Assembly (NCBI GenBank): GCA_034440395.1
Contig: JAWXBW010000043.1
Span: forward strand, 1 to 53,150
Source of the DNA: JAAUTS01 sp034440395
GTDB lineage: Bacteria > Verrucomicrobiota > Verrucomicrobiia > Methylacidiphilales > JAAUTS01
Direction: 5' to 3'
Length of the DNA: 53,150 nucleotides
This document shows, piece by piece, positions 24,165-32,959 of this stretch; the stretch's first letter is position 1, and each line of letters opens with the position of its first letter. The notes beneath the pieces are model-generated. The model did no database searches. It was given only the letters and a program-made list of their open reading frames with translations, and was not told the origin of the DNA. Made by a program: the position numbers and the translations under genes.

Positions 24165-24623
24165 GTGATTTTAAGATTCATTATTTTTAACATTTTAATC
24201 TTCACAGCCGTTCTTCCAACTCAGGCCTTCGAGTTTGATTCCGATGTGTTGGTGCGACTGGATTTGAAAGATGGTAGTTCTTGCATCGGAAGAATCGTGG
24301 ATGCAGACGCTCATCAACTTCACCTCGTCGGAGCAAAAGTAAATCGGCTTATACCATACAACACCTTAACTGACGCAACCCGCAGCGAACTCAAATTACC
24401 AGTCGAAGTTTCTCAAAATGTTTCCGTCACCCCTGAATTTCTCGGCCTCAACGCAGTGCGTGCAACCATGCAAAAACAAGAATGGTTTAGGCAACCCATC
24501 GTGCTACCAACTTATTATTTTCCAACTAGAACATTAGTCCATCCCATAATTCCTACTTGGTACAGACCCTGTGCGGTGTCGCCTCGGCTCACATTTTCTA
24601 GCTCCATCTTTCTGCATTTTTAG
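24165..24623 (+). CDS. Secreted hypothetical protein
   Basis: Not a family I recognise. The 152-residue frame opens with GTG and begins with a clear signal peptide (LRFIIFNILIFTAVLPTQAFEF, cleavage after TQA around residue 21). A following segment (VLVRLDLKDGSSCIGRIVDADAHQLHL) looks like a small beta-barrel of the kind that measures 'DG..I.G.I...D...L', as in Sm-like or SH3-like modules in secreted proteins. The C-terminal half is Pro- and aromatic-rich. It is followed by a glycosyltransferase whose longest possible frame would overlap its stop codon. Export to the periplasm or outside is likely; role unknown. Confidence 0.5.
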   Translation: MILRFIIFNILIFTAVLPTQAFEFDSDVLVRLDLKDGSSCIGRIVDADAHQLHLVGAKVNRLIPYNTLTDATRSELKLPVEVSQNVSVTPEFLGLNAVRATMQKQEWFRQPIVLPTYYFPTRTLVHPIIPTWYRPCAVSPRLTFSSSIFLHF

Positions 24624-24652
24624 TGCCTAGCCTTTTTGTCCACCACTCCATC

Positions 24653-25378
24653 ATGACAGCACCGCACATCAGCTTTGTTATTCCAGCCTACAACGAAGGT
24701 CTTCAACTACCCGCCTGTATTTGTTCCATTCGAGATTGCTTAGAGCCTTTTCCTGAACACACCTACGAGATTGTGGTGTGTGACAATAATTCCAGCGATA
24801 ATACCAGCGCAGTTGCAGAGAGCCATGGAGCACGGGTCGTTTTTGAACCCCATAATCAAATCGCTAAAGCGCGCAACACTGGAGCCCAAGCGGCACGAGG
24901 AACGTGGCTGTGCTTTATCGATGCGGATACCGTGATGCCGCCGACCCTAGGAAAACTTTTCTTAGAGGCGATCAAGAATAACCAAAGTGGCGGCGGTGGG
25001 ACTTTGGTGCAGTTTGATCTCCATAAAACGCCATGGTTTGCTGGGTTAGTGGTCAATTTTTGGAACACGATCTCCTTCCGACTGAACCTAGCAGCAGGTT
25101 CTTTTTTATTCTGCCAGAGGCAAGCGTGGGTAGATGTTGGAGGCTTTGATGAAGATTTTTATGCCGCCGAAGAATTGGTTTTTTCTAAAGCTATTAAAAA
25201 ATGGTGCCGTGCAAACAGCTTAAAATTTAGAATCATTAAAGACGCTTCCGTGCTGACATCAGCTCGAAAGATAGAATGGAACACGCCATTCAGCCTTTTT
25301 TGTACTATGATTAAACTGCTGCGACCCGGTGCATTAAAGAGTCGCGAGCAGTGTGCTTTTTGGTACGAGAGGCCTTAA
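24653..25378 (+). CDS. Family 2 glycosyltransferase
   Basis: Probable GT-A fold glycosyltransferase using a nucleotide sugar. Starting at the ATG at 24653 the product is 241 residues and begins directly with the family's first strand, ISFVIPAYNEGLQLPACI. The nucleotide-binding CDNNSSDNTS, AKARNTGAQAARGTWLCFIDADT (the metal-binding DxD equivalent is DAD) and the acceptor-side VGGFDEDFYAAEELVFS with its ED-like EE are present. A GTG ten codons upstream overlaps the preceding stop and is less likely. The last 40 residues carry no transmembrane segment, so it is a soluble or peripheral enzyme. The substrate cannot be deduced. It converges on ccsA with only 19 bases between them. Confidence 0.85.
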   Translation: MTAPHISFVIPAYNEGLQLPACICSIRDCLEPFPEHTYEIVVCDNNSSDNTSAVAESHGARVVFEPHNQIAKARNTGAQAARGTWLCFIDADTVMPPTLGKLFLEAIKNNQSGGGGTLVQFDLHKTPWFAGLVVNFWNTISFRLNLAAGSFLFCQRQAWVDVGGFDEDFYAAEELVFSKAIKKWCRANSLKFRIIKDASVLTSARKIEWNTPFSLFCTMIKLLRPGALKSREQCAFWYERP

Positions 25379-25397
25379 TCCTAGGAGGACATTATTT

Positions 25398-27068
25398 TTA
25401 CACTTCTGACTCTTGGTTTTTCGTATTGATTTCACCACGTTTTTTCATGATGAGGGCAAAAACGACGAAGGCAATTTCAGCAAGGGCAAACAAGATGACG
25501 TATTCCAGCCCGCCCGCTCCAAAGCCGTAACTGTGCAGGCCTGTTCCGAGAATAAAGTTCACGCCATACCAGGCCATCAAAATACAGAGGAAAGCAAGAA
25601 TTGAGCCTATGGCTAGGCCAAACCCGCCCCACCAACCAGCGAGTCGTCCATGTAAAAGTGCCACATACGAAAGGAAAGCGATTAAGGCCCAGGTTTCTTT
25701 CGGATCCCAATCCCAAAATCTGCCCCAAGAATAATTAGCCCAAACAGCTCCTAGTAAAGTGCCTACACCCAATAAGAGAACCCCGATCTGAATAGCTCGG
25801 TAAAGATATTGATGGAGAGCAGCAGAAACAGGTTTTTTTAGTAAGGACTTTCCTAAAATAATATGGCCTACTCCCAAAGCTAAGGCAAAAGCGGCGTAGC
25901 TACTTGTGATGGTGAGGACATGGGTGGTTAGCCAAAAATTATGACGCAAAACGGGGACCAATGGGTGTATTCCGCTGTTCAACACAGCAGGCAAGCTATC
26001 TGCTAAAATAAGAGAACCAACGGCTATAGGTGCCGCTCCTAGAAGAAAATAGCGGCAGCGGTAAATCCCCTCAAAAATTAAAGCGAAGAGCATGACCCCG
26101 AAACCTAACCAGATCACCGTTTCATACATGTTCGTGACAGGCGCACGTCCCGAGATGATAGTGCGCACGACAAACCCCGCAATTTGGAGAGCAAAGCCGA
26201 GCAGGGCAAAAAACCATCCCGCTTTGTAACCAATTTCACGTCCCTTTAATGAGGTCGCTGCGAGGATGACGATGGTGCAGAGATACGCTATCCAAGCTAG
26301 ACGAAAGGGGTGAACTTCTGCGTAAAGATGTTCCAATTTTAAGATGGAATCTGCGGGATAGACAGTAGGCGAGAGCTGACGTAAAGCGGGGGTTAACTCC
26401 AAACAAGCGGCGTCAAACTTGGCCTGATTATTTTCCATGTAGCCTTCAATAAATTTCTGGAAAAGTAGCGTAGCTTGAGAAAGCTGTTCCGGGGTATAGA
26501 ACTTACTGGTGTCTGAAAATGTTGCCCAAGATGCGTGAGGATCGCTGGGATGTGGCACAAGAGTCCATGAATGTCCGCCAGCCATGCTTTCAAAAATCTC
26601 TAGTTTAATTCCCACGCCTTTTGCTGCCTCAAGGATGGGTTCCAGTTTTTCTTTACTACGTTTATCACGATGGGCTTGGACTTGTTTAAGAAAATCTTCC
26701 AGCTTATCACTTTCAGTTAGTTTGTTGTAGCTGAAGTATTTTTCATCTAGGGGTAACCCTAGTTCTTTTTTAAGCTTGAGATTGTCTAAGCGCAGCAAAG
26801 CCTTGTCCGTCCACTTTTCGGGGTGGAAGGCTAGCTCTGTCACAACATTCAAGGCGGGAATTTTTTCACCTGTAACTGGATCTTTCCACTGATCTTTTCC
26901 ATAAAGTGATCGTAATGTTTCTAAGGCGAATACGAGCATCGGCTTGCTGCGTCCATTTTCTTGAATGGCCACATCTTCAAAGGCCGTGAGATTGCTCAAG
27001 GAGGCGGCATGAAGAGGCAATGCGATTAGACAACTAACGATTAAAAGGACGGTATTTTTATTTTTCAT
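25398..27068 (-). CDS. ccsA: Cytochrome c biogenesis protein CcsA with N-terminal periplasmic domain
   Basis: System II cytochrome c maturation protein that carries heme across the membrane and ligates it to apocytochrome with ResB/CcsB. The 556 residues contain a signal-type N-terminus (about 1-22), an extra periplasmic region of roughly 220 residues with the segment FEDVAIQENGRSKPM, and then the CcsA membrane domain. In it are the tryptophan-rich heme motif WGRFWDWDPKETW (448-460), conserved His in HNFWLTTHVLTITSSYAAF and LHGRLAGWWGG, and about eight transmembrane helices. The periplasmic insertion is much larger than in plant or cyanobacterial CcsA but occurs in related phyla. It lies 3 bases downstream of resB in one operon. 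Confidence 0.9.
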   Translation of the reverse strand: MKNKNTVLLIVSCLIALPLHAASLSNLTAFEDVAIQENGRSKPMLVFALETLRSLYGKDQWKDPVTGEKIPALNVVTELAFHPEKWTDKALLRLDNLKLKKELGLPLDEKYFSYNKLTESDKLEDFLKQVQAHRDKRSKEKLEPILEAAKGVGIKLEIFESMAGGHSWTLVPHPSDPHASWATFSDTSKFYTPEQLSQATLLFQKFIEGYMENNQAKFDAACLELTPALRQLSPTVYPADSILKLEHLYAEVHPFRLAWIAYLCTIVILAATSLKGREIGYKAGWFFALLGFALQIAGFVVRTIISGRAPVTNMYETVIWLGFGVMLFALIFEGIYRCRYFLLGAAPIAVGSLILADSLPAVLNSGIHPLVPVLRHNFWLTTHVLTITSSYAAFALALGVGHIILGKSLLKKPVSAALHQYLYRAIQIGVLLLGVGTLLGAVWANYSWGRFWDWDPKETWALIAFLSYVALLHGRLAGWWGGFGLAIGSILAFLCILMAWYGVNFILGTGLHSYGFGAGGLEYVILFALAEIAFVVFALIMKKRGEINTKNQESEV

Positions 27069-27071
27069 AAC

Positions 27072-28913
27072 TTAAACCTCAGTGCTTTTTTTGACAGGAT
27101 CTTTCCAATAGAAACTCATAAAAATTCCCAAGCTAATTAGTAAAGAACCAATCCATTTTAAAAGCCAGCCTGGGTCATGTAAAACTTGTAAGCTGGTTTG
27201 ATTCAAATTTTTAGGATCCCAACCAGCTTGAGAAAACTTAAATGTGCTGCCTGTGAAGGCTCGCCATAAATCATCTGGATAACTAGCGGGGTGGTTCATC
27301 TCGATATGGCCGGCGATTTTCTCACCCGTCTTAGGGTCATGAAAACGAACCGAACTGATGTAGTTAGCAGGTATGTCCGTTCCTGGATCCCGTGGCACCT
27401 GAAAATTTTCTAAACCTACGGTAAAAGGAATGCGCTGAGTTTTTAAACCAAAACCTACACGCACAAGCTGTTGGTCTAATTGTAGAAGGCGTGTCGTGCC
27501 TGAAGCTAACCAAACAGTAGGCCCTTTCTCTCCCGCATCACTGCGAAGATGAACACGCAGACCGGGTATTGTTTGCTGGTCGGGACTACTGAGCTTAGGC
27601 GCTTCTTCTGTCTGACTGACCATTTTAGCTTTGGCATAGGAGCCTTCCACCTTGGCCGCCCAGTCTGCCCAGCCTAGGGGCTGTGCTGTATTTTTATCCA
27701 GCACGCCTTCTTTTAAAACAGTTTCACCGCGCAAGACACGGAAGGCGACCGTTTCAGAATCTTTACGTGCTAACAGCATAATGGGCGCTTTTTTCTCCGG
27801 CTCCAAAAATCCACTCAAGGTAATCAAAGCCGCTGGATTATTAGGTTCGTTGGAGGCTTCCACAGGGGCTCCATTTACCATCTTCAGGTCGTTCCAAAAG
27901 CGCACGACTTGGATGGTGGTGCCCTCCTCTTCTCCAGGAAAAGTTTTATCTAAAATTTCTTTGATAGGAAAGCTACGTTCGCGCTTAGAAGGCCCGAGAG
28001 CTTTTAAAGTAAAGTCTGTTCCCGTGGCGTTGCGTTCGAGGAGAAATTGGTAACCAGTAAGTTTGCCGCTCGTGTTGTGAGCCACAGGTTGATCTGGATT
28101 ATTAGCTAAAATCATCTGAGTTTCTCGATAGGTATCAGCTACGACCTTCTTCGTTTTATCGAGGGGTGGAAGCTTGTCGAGTAACTTGATCTTAGCTAGA
28201 CCGAACATGTCGTAGGTGGCCAGTTCTGCCGGGGTTGCCATGAGGTTGACGTTCAAATCTTGACCCATCATGTTGCTATGTAGAACTAGATGGACGCCCT
28301 CTGCAGTGCCAGCCTGTTCATCTTCCACTAAACGACTTACGATGGCTAGACCTTCACTGTAATTATCCGCTACCAGTTCTAATTTAGATTCAGGCACCGT
28401 ATAGACGCGTGGTTTTTTTTCTGAAGGTGGTCTTACCTTGACGCTTAATGGTGTGGTGTATATCTCTCCCGATTGGACACCTTCAAAAAGAAGAATCGTT
28501 TCATTCCGTAAAAGTAAACCTGTTGGTTCTTCCCCCTTATTCAGCGTGACCGAGGCTTCCCATCCGATGGTCTTTCCAATCACAGCTCCCACTAGTAATA
28601 AAATTATCCCACCATGAGTGATGACAAAGCCGAGGTGCTTTCTTTGCCAAGGCCAGCGCGTTGCGGCAGAACAAATTAAGTTGAGGCAAAGGAGGACAAG
28701 CCAAAGGATGAACAGAGGGTTTTCGTAGATATAGTATTGAGCGACGGCAGAATTAAATTTTGACTCATAAATCGTGGCGATAGCACAGGCCACCGCAATG
28801 ACGAGAATTAAGACGACCGCTTGCTTAAGAGAGCCTAAGCGATGCACCCACTGCCAAAGTAGGGAGCTCTGCTGCCGGTCACGTATCAATTTTCCGCGTT
28901 CTGCATCCGTCAT
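27072..28913 (-). CDS. resB: Cytochrome c biogenesis protein ResB/CcsB-like
   Basis: Second component of system II cytochrome c maturation, thought to bind apocytochrome and help move heme. The chosen ATG (28913) overlaps the stop codon of the upstream P1B ATPase as ATGA and gives 613 residues; the longer frame would only add 41 residues that overlap that gene. Three N-terminal helices are seen (VVLILVIAVACAIATI, FILWLVLLCLNLIC and FVITHGGIILLLVGAVIG). A large periplasmic loop of about 430 residues follows, then the hallmark VLHDPGWLLKWIGSLLISLGI close to the C-terminus. The loop has the conserved GLLLRNETI and Gly-rich start. ccsA follows after 3 bases. Confidence 0.88.
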   Translation of the reverse strand: MTDAERGKLIRDRQQSSLLWQWVHRLGSLKQAVVLILVIAVACAIATIYESKFNSAVAQYYIYENPLFILWLVLLCLNLICSAATRWPWQRKHLGFVITHGGIILLLVGAVIGKTIGWEASVTLNKGEEPTGLLLRNETILLFEGVQSGEIYTTPLSVKVRPPSEKKPRVYTVPESKLELVADNYSEGLAIVSRLVEDEQAGTAEGVHLVLHSNMMGQDLNVNLMATPAELATYDMFGLAKIKLLDKLPPLDKTKKVVADTYRETQMILANNPDQPVAHNTSGKLTGYQFLLERNATGTDFTLKALGPSKRERSFPIKEILDKTFPGEEEGTTIQVVRFWNDLKMVNGAPVEASNEPNNPAALITLSGFLEPEKKAPIMLLARKDSETVAFRVLRGETVLKEGVLDKNTAQPLGWADWAAKVEGSYAKAKMVSQTEEAPKLSSPDQQTIPGLRVHLRSDAGEKGPTVWLASGTTRLLQLDQQLVRVGFGLKTQRIPFTVGLENFQVPRDPGTDIPANYISSVRFHDPKTGEKIAGHIEMNHPASYPDDLWRAFTGSTFKFSQAGWDPKNLNQTSLQVLHDPGWLLKWIGSLLISLGIFMSFYWKDPVKKSTEV

Positions 28914-31627
28914 GATATTCTTTCTCCACTCAGCACTAAGGTTAAGTAAGTTCGACAAAAAAAGGTCATCCCGAGTAACATGCCTAAGGACATGGCTGCG
29001 TAGGTTGCTGCCAGATGAAGCAGAGGGTTCGTCCACATAATTAAAAGCAGTAATGCCTCACTGACCCACATACCTGCAAGCATACCCACTAGGCAAACAA
29101 GACTGTGCATCCAGGCACTATTTTTCCAATGGATAAATTTTTGGCTTTGGAAAATATTCGTTCCCCAAGCCAGCGGTAACGAGGTTAAGATCATCCCTGC
29201 CTGCATCCAAGAAGGTGACCAAAGTTTTCCCATGCCCATGTGGGAAAGTGCACAGTCGCAAACGCAGACTCCGTGCTCAATTACAGGCTTGAATCCGACA
29301 TCAGCCGACCAGCCTATCAACATACCTAGATTACCTAAAGCTAACATACTAACCATAAGTTTTAACTGTGGTTTATTTTTCCAAAGCATCGACAACGATA
29401 CGGCTCCGAAGCTTGCTACTAAAAAAATGGCCATCACAGACCCAGCCATAAAGCCCCGAAGTTCTGCGGCATTGATGACCCAAAATGCTTGCAGAAAAAG
29501 GCCGACACCAATAAGCCAATCGAAGAGTTGAGTTTGGCTCAAGATGGTTTTAAGGGAAGGCTTTGGTTTGGCTCGTGTTAACCTACGTTGCTCCGCTGAG
29601 TTCATGGACTCGGCCAGCACTTTTTCTAAATTTCCGCCAAAGCGCAAAGCTCGCCACGTTACGGTAAGACTTGAAGCCAACATTAACAAAACTGCGGCTA
29701 CAGGGTGCAATATTCCCGTCATGGCCAAGGTAATACCAATCATGTTATAGCACGCGGCAAAAAGTAAATTTCTTTTAATGCCCGAAGAAACTTTTTGCGA
29801 AAGAGCTAGGGCAGAAGGAATCATCATGAGGTCTCCGCCATAGAGTTTGGCTTGAGCAGTATGTTGCGTGATTTCAGCACCACTCGATAAGGCAATACTG
29901 GCCAAGGCTACCGACATGGCTGGAGCATCATTCACGCCGTCGCCCACGAATAAAACACGAGCCCCGTCATTTTGATAACGCTCAATCCGCAAGGCCTTTT
30001 CTTCAGGTAAAAGTCCAGCTTGGGCGAGAGGGAAGCCTAGCGCGACCAATCTTTCTGGACGATCCCCACTCATGATTTCGACCCGCAACCCCATACGCTT
30101 CAAAGCAACCAAAGCTGCCTGTCCACTGTCACGTAATTTCTCGCGCAGGAGTGCTAAGGCCACAGGCTGCCCGTCCGCTAGAACCCACAATTCCATTGCT
30201 GAGTCAGAACTTGCACGTAATTTATTATGTAAGTTTTTTATCTCTTTGGTAAAATCTTGCTCCATCGAGAAGACAGACACATTACCTAGACGAAGATGCC
30301 GCGTCCCCGTCGCATCCTTTACATCAGCCTCAACTCCAGCACCTGGTATGATTTTTAAATCACTCAGTACTGATGAATAGGTCACATGTTGAAATGCTTG
30401 TTGAAAGGCACGAGCTACGGGATGGGTGCTGTGAGATTGCACATTTGCCAACCAATCTTGCACTGCTTCACGGCTCTGCCCATCGGCCACGACCCAATCC
30501 ACTAATTGTAAACTTTCCTCACTTAGGGTTCCGGTTTTATCGAAAATAACGGTGTCCACTTGAGCAAGTTTTTCAATCAGGTCTCCTGAATGCACGGCCA
30601 GCCCTCGGCGGGCTAAAACATTTAACGCATTCCAAATGCCTATCGGCGTAGCTAAACCCATGGCGCAGGGACAGGCCACCACCAGCACTGCTAAACTATT
30701 AAAAAGCCCTATTTCCCACTGTCCGCGTCCCGCCCAAAAAGCAAAAGTTACCACAGACAACACCATGACCGAAGGAAGAAACCAGCGGACGATACGGTCT
30801 GCTTGTTTTTGAATGCCTGAGCTCTTAACCCGCGCTGCAGTGACTACATTCAGAAGTTGATCTAACTGCCGATTTAAGCCTGCGCTTGAAGCTGTAATAA
30901 TCAATCGTTCATCTAAAACGTGGCTGCCCGCCAGCACGCGATCGCCCAACTGCTTAACGATGGGGAAAGGCTCTCCGGTTAAGGCCGTCTCTTGGACAAA
31001 GGCTGAGCCTTCGACTATAACGCCATCCACGGGGATTCCCTGACCGGCGAGAACTATAATGCGATCCCCTTTCTCGATAGCCGTTACGGCCACATCTTCT
31101 TGTTTACCACCACAACTAAGACGCAAGCAACGACTGAACTCTTGGCGTAAAGAATCCGCCGCTTTCAATGCCGCCTGTTTCCGATTAACCGTGACTAAAC
31201 TGCCTAAGGTGTAGATAGCCACTAGCACTGCCACGACTTCGTAATAAACAACTCCGATACCTGTAAGGGTGGAATAAAGTGACGAAAAAAAAGCACCGAA
31301 GATACCCAGTAAAAACATGTGCTCAATTCCTATCCGACCTTGGCGTAAGCTAGCCCACGCCTGCTTAAGTAACGGTAACCCAGCTAAAAGAAAGACCAGC
31401 ACCGCAGAGCCCGCCAGGAATCCATGCAGCATGAGCCGCTCCTGCCCAATGGGAGGAGATTCATTGATGGCTAGACCAAAAATCATGCTCTGCGCTGCGA
31501 TCAAGGCAGCAAAACCCATTCTCAGCCATGACTTAGCCGCTACACGATCCTGCGCCGCCTCGTCCCCTGCGATAGCCTCTGCGCTGACTGGATTACAACA
31601 TGCCGCCATTGGTATAACGTAGATCAT
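28910..31627 (-). CDS. Copper-type P1B ATPase with extra C-terminal membrane domain
   Basis: Transition-metal exporting P-type ATPase in the inner membrane. The core (to about residue 660) has TGEPFPI, transmembrane metal site Cys319-Pro320-Cys321 (VACPCAMGLATP), phosphorylation Asp363 in DKTGTLSE, HSTHPVARA and GDGVNDAP around Asp563. CPC and this arrangement indicate Cu(I). There is no N-terminal HMA domain with MxCxxC; only ACC at residues 9-11. From about residue 660 to 905 comes an additional region with about six hydrophobic helices and a loop HGVCVCDC (His785, Cys788, Cys790, Cys792) followed by His and Met residues. Total length 905 is unusual. It is the first gene of an operon with resB and ccsA, suggesting copper supply to cytochrome oxidase (CcoI/CtpA role); that is inference. 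Confidence 0.9.
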   Translation of the reverse strand: MIYVIPMAACCNPVSAEAIAGDEAAQDRVAAKSWLRMGFAALIAAQSMIFGLAINESPPIGQERLMLHGFLAGSAVLVFLLAGLPLLKQAWASLRQGRIGIEHMFLLGIFGAFFSSLYSTLTGIGVVYYEVVAVLVAIYTLGSLVTVNRKQAALKAADSLRQEFSRCLRLSCGGKQEDVAVTAIEKGDRIIVLAGQGIPVDGVIVEGSAFVQETALTGEPFPIVKQLGDRVLAGSHVLDERLIITASSAGLNRQLDQLLNVVTAARVKSSGIQKQADRIVRWFLPSVMVLSVVTFAFWAGRGQWEIGLFNSLAVLVVACPCAMGLATPIGIWNALNVLARRGLAVHSGDLIEKLAQVDTVIFDKTGTLSEESLQLVDWVVADGQSREAVQDWLANVQSHSTHPVARAFQQAFQHVTYSSVLSDLKIIPGAGVEADVKDATGTRHLRLGNVSVFSMEQDFTKEIKNLHNKLRASSDSAMELWVLADGQPVALALLREKLRDSGQAALVALKRMGLRVEIMSGDRPERLVALGFPLAQAGLLPEEKALRIERYQNDGARVLFVGDGVNDAPAMSVALASIALSSGAEITQHTAQAKLYGGDLMMIPSALALSQKVSSGIKRNLLFAACYNMIGITLAMTGILHPVAAVLLMLASSLTVTWRALRFGGNLEKVLAESMNSAEQRRLTRAKPKPSLKTILSQTQLFDWLIGVGLFLQAFWVINAAELRGFMAGSVMAIFLVASFGAVSLSMLWKNKPQLKLMVSMLALGNLGMLIGWSADVGFKPVIEHGVCVCDCALSHMGMGKLWSPSWMQAGMILTSLPLAWGTNIFQSQKFIHWKNSAWMHSLVCLVGMLAGMWVSEALLLLIMWTNPLLHLAATYAAMSLGMLLGMTFFCRTYLTLVLSGERIS

Positions 31628-31794
31628 GCCTTAAGAGCCACAAGGTCATTTACACGAAAACACAAGTAATTAGTCACAAAATGCCGCCTTAAAATCTACT
31701 TATACATCGCAAGTTTATTTAGGTCTTTTAAAGTTACGAATTTTAACAGTAAAAACGAGTTTCCTATCACGCAACACTCCGCTACCTTTTTCTG

Positions 31795-32934
31795 ATGCTA
31801 CGTCTCACCCCTACCGCAAGTCTCCTTCAAAAGCTCGTGCAAATCCCCAGCGTTAACCCTGCGGACAATCCCGGCGTAACGGATCCTGGTGAACTAGCGT
31901 GTGCTGAATTTATCTGCTCCTATCTCCATACCATTGGGGCTAAAAGTTTTTTGCAAAAAGTAAAGCCGCAACGCCCCAATGTGCTAGGCGTTTTCCCTTC
32001 CATCTCCCGACCCAAACTACGGCTCCTCATCGCCCCGCATACCGATACCGTCAGCGTCTCTGGGATGAGCATTCAGCCCTTTTGCGGAAAAATTTCTCAA
32101 GGCAAGCTTTGGGGTCGTGGGGCTAGTGATACGAAGGGTCCTATGGCCGCCATGCTCGTAGCCTTAAAGGAATGGCATGAAGCACATCAAGGAAGGCTTC
32201 CCACCATCCGCGTAACCTTTGCTGGTCTGATGGGAGAAGAAGCAGGTAATATGGGTGCCATCACTCTTGCTCAGACCCAAAGAAAGAAAAAGACCTTTGA
32301 CTTCGCCATCATCGGGGAACCGACCGATCTTAAAATCGTCCATGCACACAACGGCGTGCTCTGGCTTAAGGTCAGCACTCTCGGTAAAGCTCGACACGCC
32401 TCCATCGCCAACGCCGCAGACAATGCTATCCTACGAATTAATCCCGCCATTACCTATTTTGAAAAGCTCCAAAAGCAAGCTAGTAAGGTTACGCATTTAG
32501 GTATTCGTTCCGTTTGTGTCTCTACTATCCAAGGCGGAACAAAAACCAATATTTCCCCTGCTCTTTGCGAACTCCGAATTGACATCCGCACTGATCCTCA
32601 AGCGAAACTAGATCGTGTATTCCAGATAATAAAAAAGGAGCTTAAACAAGCAGCGCCTCACGCCATGCTCGAGCTTTCCAGTCGCTGTGATCCTCTCAAC
32701 ACGGACAGATCGCATCCTTTTATCCAAACCATCCTTCCTGTTACCAAGGGACTAGCACAAGCTCCTTGGTTTTGTGACGCTGCCTTTTTCGCTGCTGTGG
32801 GCATTCCCTCCATTGCCTTTGGCCCCGGTTCTATTACTCAAGCCCACACCAAGGATGAGTGGATTGATTTGCAAGCTCTGGAAGAAGGAAAAAATCGATT
32901 CCTAGCCATGCTGCACCTTTTAGAAGTTTCTTAA
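31795..32934 (+). CDS. M20 family metallopeptidase (ArgE/DapE-like deacylase)
   Basis: Zinc-dependent amidohydrolase/peptidase, cytoplasmic. The 379-residue protein has all M20 active-site elements: His82 and Asp84 (APHTDTV), bridging Asp112 in GRGASDTKG, the catalytic pair Glu148-Glu149 in GLMGEEAGN, and Asp/Glu metal ligand near GEPTDL. The C-terminal His is in ITQAHTKDEWI. The dimerisation domain lies between about residues 180 and 290. Similarity is to acetylornithine deacetylase and succinyl-diaminopimelate desuccinylase, but neither can be chosen from sequence alone. The start ATG has no Shine-Dalgarno sequence. It diverges from the P1B ATPase across 167 bases and converges on the secreted propeller protein. 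Confidence 0.88.
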   Translation: MLRLTPTASLLQKLVQIPSVNPADNPGVTDPGELACAEFICSYLHTIGAKSFLQKVKPQRPNVLGVFPSISRPKLRLLIAPHTDTVSVSGMSIQPFCGKISQGKLWGRGASDTKGPMAAMLVALKEWHEAHQGRLPTIRVTFAGLMGEEAGNMGAITLAQTQRKKKTFDFAIIGEPTDLKIVHAHNGVLWLKVSTLGKARHASIANAADNAILRINPAITYFEKLQKQASKVTHLGIRSVCVSTIQGGTKTNISPALCELRIDIRTDPQAKLDRVFQIIKKELKQAAPHAMLELSSRCDPLNTDRSHPFIQTILPVTKGLAQAPWFCDAAFFAAVGIPSIAFGPGSITQAHTKDEWIDLQALEEGKNRFLAMLHLLEVS

Positions 32935-32959
32935 ACTATTGACCCGCTGAATGTTTAAG

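Noticed and set aside
28914..29036. N-terminal extension of ResB by 41 codons
   Set aside because: It would lie within the ATPase coding sequence; the ATGA overlap start at 28913 is typical of coupled genes.
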